From contig JAHLMK010000007.1 in the NCBI GenBank assembly GCA_019915135.1, positions 1 through 64,000 of the forward strand: a stretch of DNA of 64,000 nt. Direction: 5' to 3'. The position numbers were made by a program, and so were the translations under genes. The DNA is from Strobilurus pachycystidiatus (lineage: Eukaryota > Basidiomycota > Agaricomycetes > Agaricales > Physalacriaceae). A model generated the notes under the pieces. That model ran no database searches, was not told where the DNA came from, and saw only the letters and a list, made by a program, of their open reading frames with translations. Positions 58,475 to 64,000 of the stretch are shown piece after piece (the stretch's first letter is position 1; each line of letters opens with the position of its first letter).

Positions 58475-61400
58475 TTATGACCATGGATTCCCACCCCCAA
58501 AACCACTCCCGCTCTTCTTTCGACCAAAGTCGGACGGTATCGCCCATGGGTCGTCTACGACCTCACCACCACCGACATTGGTGGTGATACTCCCGTCCAG
58601 GCCACCGAACGAGAGTCCACCAGACGGTGGTGCGCCGAATGGATTGGATGATAGCGAAGTGGTCGATGAGCCGAATGGATTGGACGTCAACGAACTGGTC
58701 GATGCGTCAAACGGCGAAGAGCCCATCGCCGTTGATTTCGGCGGCGTGGGAGGCGCCGGCGGGTCGTCCCAGCTATTACCGAACGAAGGAGAACGGTGGG
58801 TGGATGAGGAGGGTGAGCGATACGCCGCTGGTGACGGAGAATGATAGGCTGCCGCTGCGGGCGAAGGCGGTGAAGGCTCCCTCCTCTGTTCCTCCTGCTC
58901 CTCCTCATCCCTCGCATCGTTAAAACTCATCGACCGCCCAAACCGTTCCGTCAACCCTCTTGTTCCCTCGGGGATGGGCATCGACTCGGTCCGATTCGTC
59001 GGCGGTGGCGGCACAACAGGGACCGGCGCCTTCACATCCATCTGCTGCTCCTGCACCTCTGCACCCCCAATCACCTCCTTGATAGCGGCAAAGTCGAATC
59101 CAGCTGTCTTAGGCACGATGATCTGTGGGTCTGAAGGTGTCGATGTATGTCCTGGTATGGGTGGCGGTGACGCGACGGGAACGGGAACGGAGGGGTTTGA
59201 CGCGTCCATCCGTGGTGGTAGTTCATCGTCGCCCTCCGCCGCAGGTTTCGGCGTGCCAGAGGTCTTCCTCACAAACGACGCCGCAGAGGGCGGTCTTGAA
59301 ACGGTGGGCGTTACCCCACTCTTCTTTCTCGAGAACCACCCTTTTTCTTCGTCTGATCCTCCTCCGTAACCACAATCCGTTCTCCTTCAAAGTCCGGGTT
59401 CTATGACACTTTAGAAAACGAAGTAACGGAAGGAATTGAGAGACCCACCTCCGGCTCGTCAAAGTAATCTGAGGACACCGGGAATCCAAGCTGATCCAAA
59501 ATGAGCGGCATGAACGTCCGATAACTCATATGCCCTGAGATCTTATCTGTCACGTCCACATTCTCCAGACCAGGTACATTCTCCACCGGCCGCAACCCCG
59601 CAACAGTCCCCACACCTCCGCTCGTAGCTCTGAACAAGTAGTTGAGCACCCAATCGTTCCGCGCGAACGCATTAACATATCGCCCAGACACGATGCTCCG
59701 GGTTTGGAGCCAAGTTTGTTGGGAGGCAGTGAGCGTCGCGCCAAGGAGGAAGACGTCTTGTACGATCCCGAACGCCTTCTGTTTCGCGAGTTCGACGAGG
59801 GCGTAGAAGATGACGCGGGCGCCGAGGGAGAAGCCAATGAGGGTGATGGGCCGTACACCAAGATGTCGATTGAGAAGGACGTCGGCGAGGACACCGCCGG
59901 CTGCGCGGGCGCGATCCAGAGCGTTGTTCCACGGATTGTCGATGAGGTATCCGAGTTTCGTCAGGACTACAAAGGCATTATTACCGGGAAACCAAGAGGG
60001 AGACACAGAACAAACCAATAGGCCACTGAAGAGCACTCATAAGTGCGGTCATAACCGTTGCCTGAAGGACAGTTGTAGAGATCTGGGAGAGAACCTCGCC
60101 AGTAAGAATCTTGAGAGCTCCACCCGTCTCCCGAATCATCTCTGGCTCCCAGAGAACGCTGAAGACGTCGCCGACGATGGGATCGAGGACGCTGAAGGGT
60201 AATCGCGGGTCGTCCAGAACACCGCTCATGAACCTAGGAAAGGATAAGAAGGGATTACAAGCGTTTGCAATTGACGCACCCAGGAACCGTCAGGATGCAA
60301 TTCACCCGCTTGTTGTTGTGCAAAGGCAGTAGTTCGAAGGTTCGGACCTGCTGTGTTCGATTTATCATACCCTTCACGGCGATTCCGGAGCCCGTTAGCA
60401 CGCCGCCAGTCGTAATGACGGCTGCACCGCCCGCACCAGCCAAGAATCCCGTCGTGCCCGTGATACCTATAGTGGTGAACGCCGCGCCAAGGCCAGCGCC
60501 AATGACCGGCGCCAGCAAGCCGGCGGACAGACCGATGACCAAGCCGCCTCCCAAGGTCGCGAGCCCCAACATCATGTAGCGCTTCTTCATATTGATCTTC
60601 TTGCGGCCCTCTATGATCTCCTCGTTCTCCATCCGTTCCACGTCCTCCTGGATTTCGAGCGCCTCTGTGACGCGACTCTCAAATCGCACGACATCGACCC
60701 AGCCGAGACCGAGCTGGAGGGCGACTTCTTCAAGTAGGACGCGCGAGCGGGCGTCGTAGACGCTATCGGCGATGAGGATGAGGAATAGATCGCAGAGCAC
60801 GGTCCAGCGAATGTCGAGGGTGACCTTCTCGTCTGCGGAGGAAAGCTTGGTGGATACGCCGGGGATAGCGGATGTGGTAGTGTCTTGCAGGACCTGCGCG
60901 GTCGTCTGATACGGTGCTTTCGGTGTGGATCTGGGTGTGATGCCAGTGGGAGTGGTGGGAGTGGGAATGGGTGAGGCAGGGGATTCCGCGAGGGTCTTCT
61001 CGTCATCGTCGGACTCGTCGTGCTTGGCGTCGGCCTGGCGGCGCGCCTCTTCCGGATCGTACTCGGGATTGGCGACGGTGTGGGTGGTCATGAGGGCGGG
61101 GACGAGATCGAGGGGTAAGACGCCGTGCTCGCCGAGACTTTCAATCATCTTCTGCTCTGGCTGATGGTCAGCGTGGGCGGGCGACGGCCGGGACGGGAGC
61201 GGTACCTTGTGTCTCGAGCTCCATGTGGTAGTAGAGGCGGCCCATGATCTTCATGCGCCAGAGCTCGATGTTGGTGAGCGCGGTCTTGAGCTCCTTGCGG
61301 TGCGGAGTGCGCAGGCGCTGCGCCATCTGGCGGCTGGTGAGCGAGCAGAGGCCGACGTAGGCGATGCGCTGTGCCTCGGTGAGGAGGTTCTTGGTGGCCT

Positions 61401-61752
61401 GCATCTGGCTGAGCGGCGTCATGGCCTTGTCCTCGTCGAACAGGTAACGCGTGCGCAGATGGACCTCGTCATTGTCGTCCTCCTCGTTGACCCGGAGGCG
61501 CGTGTACTCGCTCTCGTTGTTGTCCAGCTTCGAGCGCCATTCGTTGCCGTAGTCGTCGACGTCGATGAGGTTGCCCGTAGCGTTGGCGGCGCTGGCGCCC
61601 TTCGCCGACGGCTGGTAGTGGTACTTGCGCTGATCCTCCTCGTCGAGCCCGCCCTTGAACTCGTCCTCGCGCACCACCGGCATCTCCTGCCACCCCTCTT
61701 CGTCGTCGTCGTCATCGAACACCCCGATGGGCGCCACCGTCGTCGCTGGCAT
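58475..61752 (-). CDS. DUF726 alpha/beta-hydrolase, Mil1/TMCO4-like (about 1012 aa)
   Basis: Proposed exons: 61752-61206, 61156-60280, 60233-60016, 59966-59449, 59400-59315, 59267-58475. All phases agree, giving 1012 residues; introns are 46-49 nt. The acidic N-terminus (DDDDDEEGWQEMP) is followed by helical sequence. Next comes a Gly/Ala-rich hydrophobic stretch at about residues 390-460 (LGLATLGGGLVIGLSAGLL and onward), probably membrane-inserted. Then comes the hydrolase core with the nucleophile elbow TLIGFSLGARV (Ser594) and NAFARNDWVLNYLFR, which carries the candidate acid. The yeast member Mil1 is a membrane protein that binds an AP-1-type clathrin adaptor, and human TMCO4 is a homologue. 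The long C-terminal tail is disordered and holds two NPF motifs (about 945-947 and 957-959) and DPW (988-990), which suits adaptor binding. The gene looks intact and contrasts with the decayed DNA around it. Lipase activity is inferred from the elbow, not shown. Confidence 0.9.
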
Positions 61753-64000
61753 GATACAGTACGGTCGGGAGTCGCGATGACGAGAAGGTAAGTGGGTAAG
61801 CCATCGCGTGGCAGTGCTAAGATTTGTTGCTGCTTCGGCAGAGGCGGGCCGCTTGCCCTCTTCTCTTCGCCTCCAACGACTATCGCTGTATGCGCCTACG
61901 AACTATGCACCTAGCCAGCTCGTCTACATCGCAAGAGTCGTCATTCTCTGGAACAAGGAGTGGGCTTGAAACGCACTTGCTGGACTTGCCCGCGCCTACA
62001 CTTCGGCGACAGCCTAAACTGTGGCGACTTTGCCTCATCTGGTATTCCCGCCCAACCAACCGCCTCCCCTCACCCCGGGTTTGACATGCCAATAATGCAC
62101 TCGGCACACTCCGAGTCTTGCCTCCGCACTCTCTGCATCATTGTCTAGCCCATAGCTGCCTCCTGCACCCTCGGGATTGGAGCCATTGTGCTCAAACGTT
62201 CTCACATCGGGTTAGTAGATCCCAACGTCCCCTTGCATACCTGCGGCGCTGTCACTGATCACGGAAAGTCGCCGGCTGCTCGCGTATTCGCAGATTGGTC
62301 TCCATTTCACTGTAAGTAACGTCATTCAGCGCATTCGTACATGACAGCTTCTCGCTTGCCTTCGTCGCACAGGACCGATCATAGGGGTTTTCGAGTAGGC
62401 CATGGATCATGTGGGATGATGGGCAGACCGCTCGGTTGAAGAATGAACGCCTCGAATCCCCATTATTCCCGCTATCCTCGAGAAACTCGTCGAAATTGCT
62501 TTCATTATGCACCAAATTAATCCTAGCACCCATATCTCCCTTCCCACCACACGAACGCTGATCCCGTCGTCCCGCCAGTCCCGAAGAAACCAGATTCCCC
62601 TGCTCGGTAACTCTCCGTTGCCGTAATCGTATGCATGGAGATTTCAATGCTGATCGCGGCTCATGATGTGAATGAAGTCAGGCACACGGAGGTTTCCCGT
62701 TTCCATATCAGGCGCGTCCATTTGCCTCGGTGCTTCTTTCTCTCGAGTCTTACAGTGTCCTAGCTTGAGGAGGTAGTAAGAGGCGGGTGAACGGGTTGAG
62801 CATTCAGGTGTGTAAGAACTTGAATCTTGGCTCAGTCGTTGCTGACGGTGAGCGTCGTTCATAGTCAGCCACCTGCGTGTATCCATTCTGTCACAGTCGC
62901 AGCCATGTATCATGTTGTGTCGAGCCGGAACAATAGGATGATATGGGACTTCATAACAGGAATAGCAGGAACGCCTCGCTCTCCGCGCTTGCGGCGGTCT
63001 CTTACAATCTCCCGCCCAGCGACCGATCCCCGATGCCCGAAACTGCGACCCGGCCGGCTCGGATATGGCCAGCCGCATTGTCGCCCATGGGATGTTTTGG
63101 TCTCATTCAATCCCGCGGCGAATGTTGCTTCCGACCTCCTTCATTTGTCACAGGCGTTAAGTATCAGTCCGGCGGGTAGTGGGAATTGATAAATCTGACC
63201 GCAGCTATTGTTTCAACAATTCCCTTGAATCCGTGTTGTTTGGACGATGGCTTCGGGTCATCCCAGAGGTAGTAGATCATGACGTTCAACGTTGTAGCTC
63301 CTCGGCCGCTTTGACCTACGATCAGACTACAGCGCGCATTCAACATTTTGTATGTACGCCTGACGTGATGGGCTGCCGGAGATCCCACTCAACAGCTTTT
63401 GATCCTGCGCCGCCTACTTCAATAAGTGTCTGAAATTTGTCCCCTCGTTGAGCTTTCCAAGCTCAATACAGCGGCGTGGATATGCAGTACAGGTACGGTT
63501 TCACCCGGGGCTCCTCGACTTGTGGAACAAGAGCAACATGTCGTCGATGCGTCCTACAGACTTATCTTTAACAAGTCGGGAGCGCCTCTCCGCCGCTGAG
63601 CGTAACTGGTCGAAATCCTCTTGCTTTCTTGAGCGGCATTCGCCATTCTTTGGACTCTAGACATACAAATGAATTCTTTCCCTGTTCCGTGCACTTTGAG
63701 TACCAATTTGCAGAGCTCGCATAGAGTGGGAGGCGCCCGTGATAAACAACTGAGAGATCTGGGAATGTTCGAAGGCCGTGTCACGATGCGTTCCATGCAG
63801 CCATGCTCATGCGCCGCTGCGTAGCACCCCAGAAGTTGCTACCTGTTTGATTATCCATTTATAGAGCAGCGGCCGTTATAAGCGAGAATGATGATGATAT
63901 GATATTCTCCCGACGCTGAAGACCCACATGAAAATCAACGTCGACTTGTGTATGTTGCCTCAGATCAGTACCAGTAGCAGTCGAAGTCCTCGGACATCCG
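61753..64000. other. Right-hand intergenic DNA, promoter side of the DUF726 gene, no gene supported
   Basis: The first few hundred bases should hold the DUF726 promoter, but I saw no clear TATA element. The remainder has frames of up to 144 codons on the minus strand (62644-63078) and 131 codons (62252-62647), without domain-like patterning or in-phase exon chains. No repeats or RNA genes were recognised. Confidence 0.5.

Noticed and set aside
61207..61791. 194-codon plus-strand frame opposite the first DUF726 exon
   Set aside because: It is a mirror of GC-rich coding sequence on the other strand, Leu/Val/Arg-rich and without domain features.
62644..63078. 144-codon minus-strand frame in the right flank
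   Set aside because: No recognisable domain, unclear start context and no in-phase neighbouring exons.

Overview
This window reads as nuclear DNA from a filamentous basidiomycete, most likely an agaricomycete. The protein-coding genes are broken by many short introns of about 45-60 nt with GT..AG ends and CTAAC/CTGAC-like branch sites. The recognisable families are an RTC4-like domain protein, JmjC-domain proteins, an F-box protein, degenerate fungal-type kinases and a DUF726/Mil1 hydrolase. Genus or species cannot be fixed from the sequence alone.

Layout. 1-2.5 kb: the 3' part of a possibly broken C2H2 zinc-finger gene (-), then short tandem repeats, including a 294-bp unit in about four copies. 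2.5-5.4 kb: copy 1 of an unrecognised gene family (called P here), + strand. 6.4-15.9 kb: three tightly packed genes on the - strand, read right to left as JmjC protein B, JmjC protein A, then an RTC4-like protein, with only 63 and 76 bp between coding regions. 16.4-17.6 kb: an F-box protein (+). 18.3-22.9 kb: P copies 2 and 3 in tandem (+). 23.1-24.1 kb: remains of a protein kinase gene (-). 24.4-28.6 kb: a degenerate 55-bp tandem repeat whose unit is a hairpin. 28.7-54.6 kb: a satellite of about 25 near-identical units of 1017 bp, switching to 1019 bp after about 48.6 kb. 54.6-58.1 kb: mostly non-coding, with a second kinase-like remnant. 58.5-61.8 kb: a well-preserved Mil1/TMCO4-like DUF726 hydrolase gene (-). 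61.8-64 kb: nothing recognised.

I worked out exon structures by joining reading frames across introns and checking that phases agree. The three P genes share the same intron positions and phases in their C-terminal two thirds, and the two JmjC genes share several. This supports both the gene models and recent common ancestry within each family. The left 24 kb looks like an accessory island (lineage-specific paralogues, repeats, decayed genes). The right end holds a conserved housekeeping-type gene. The satellite separates the two. CCCTAACCCT steps inside every satellite unit would fit a telomere-associated origin, but no terminal telomere array is present.
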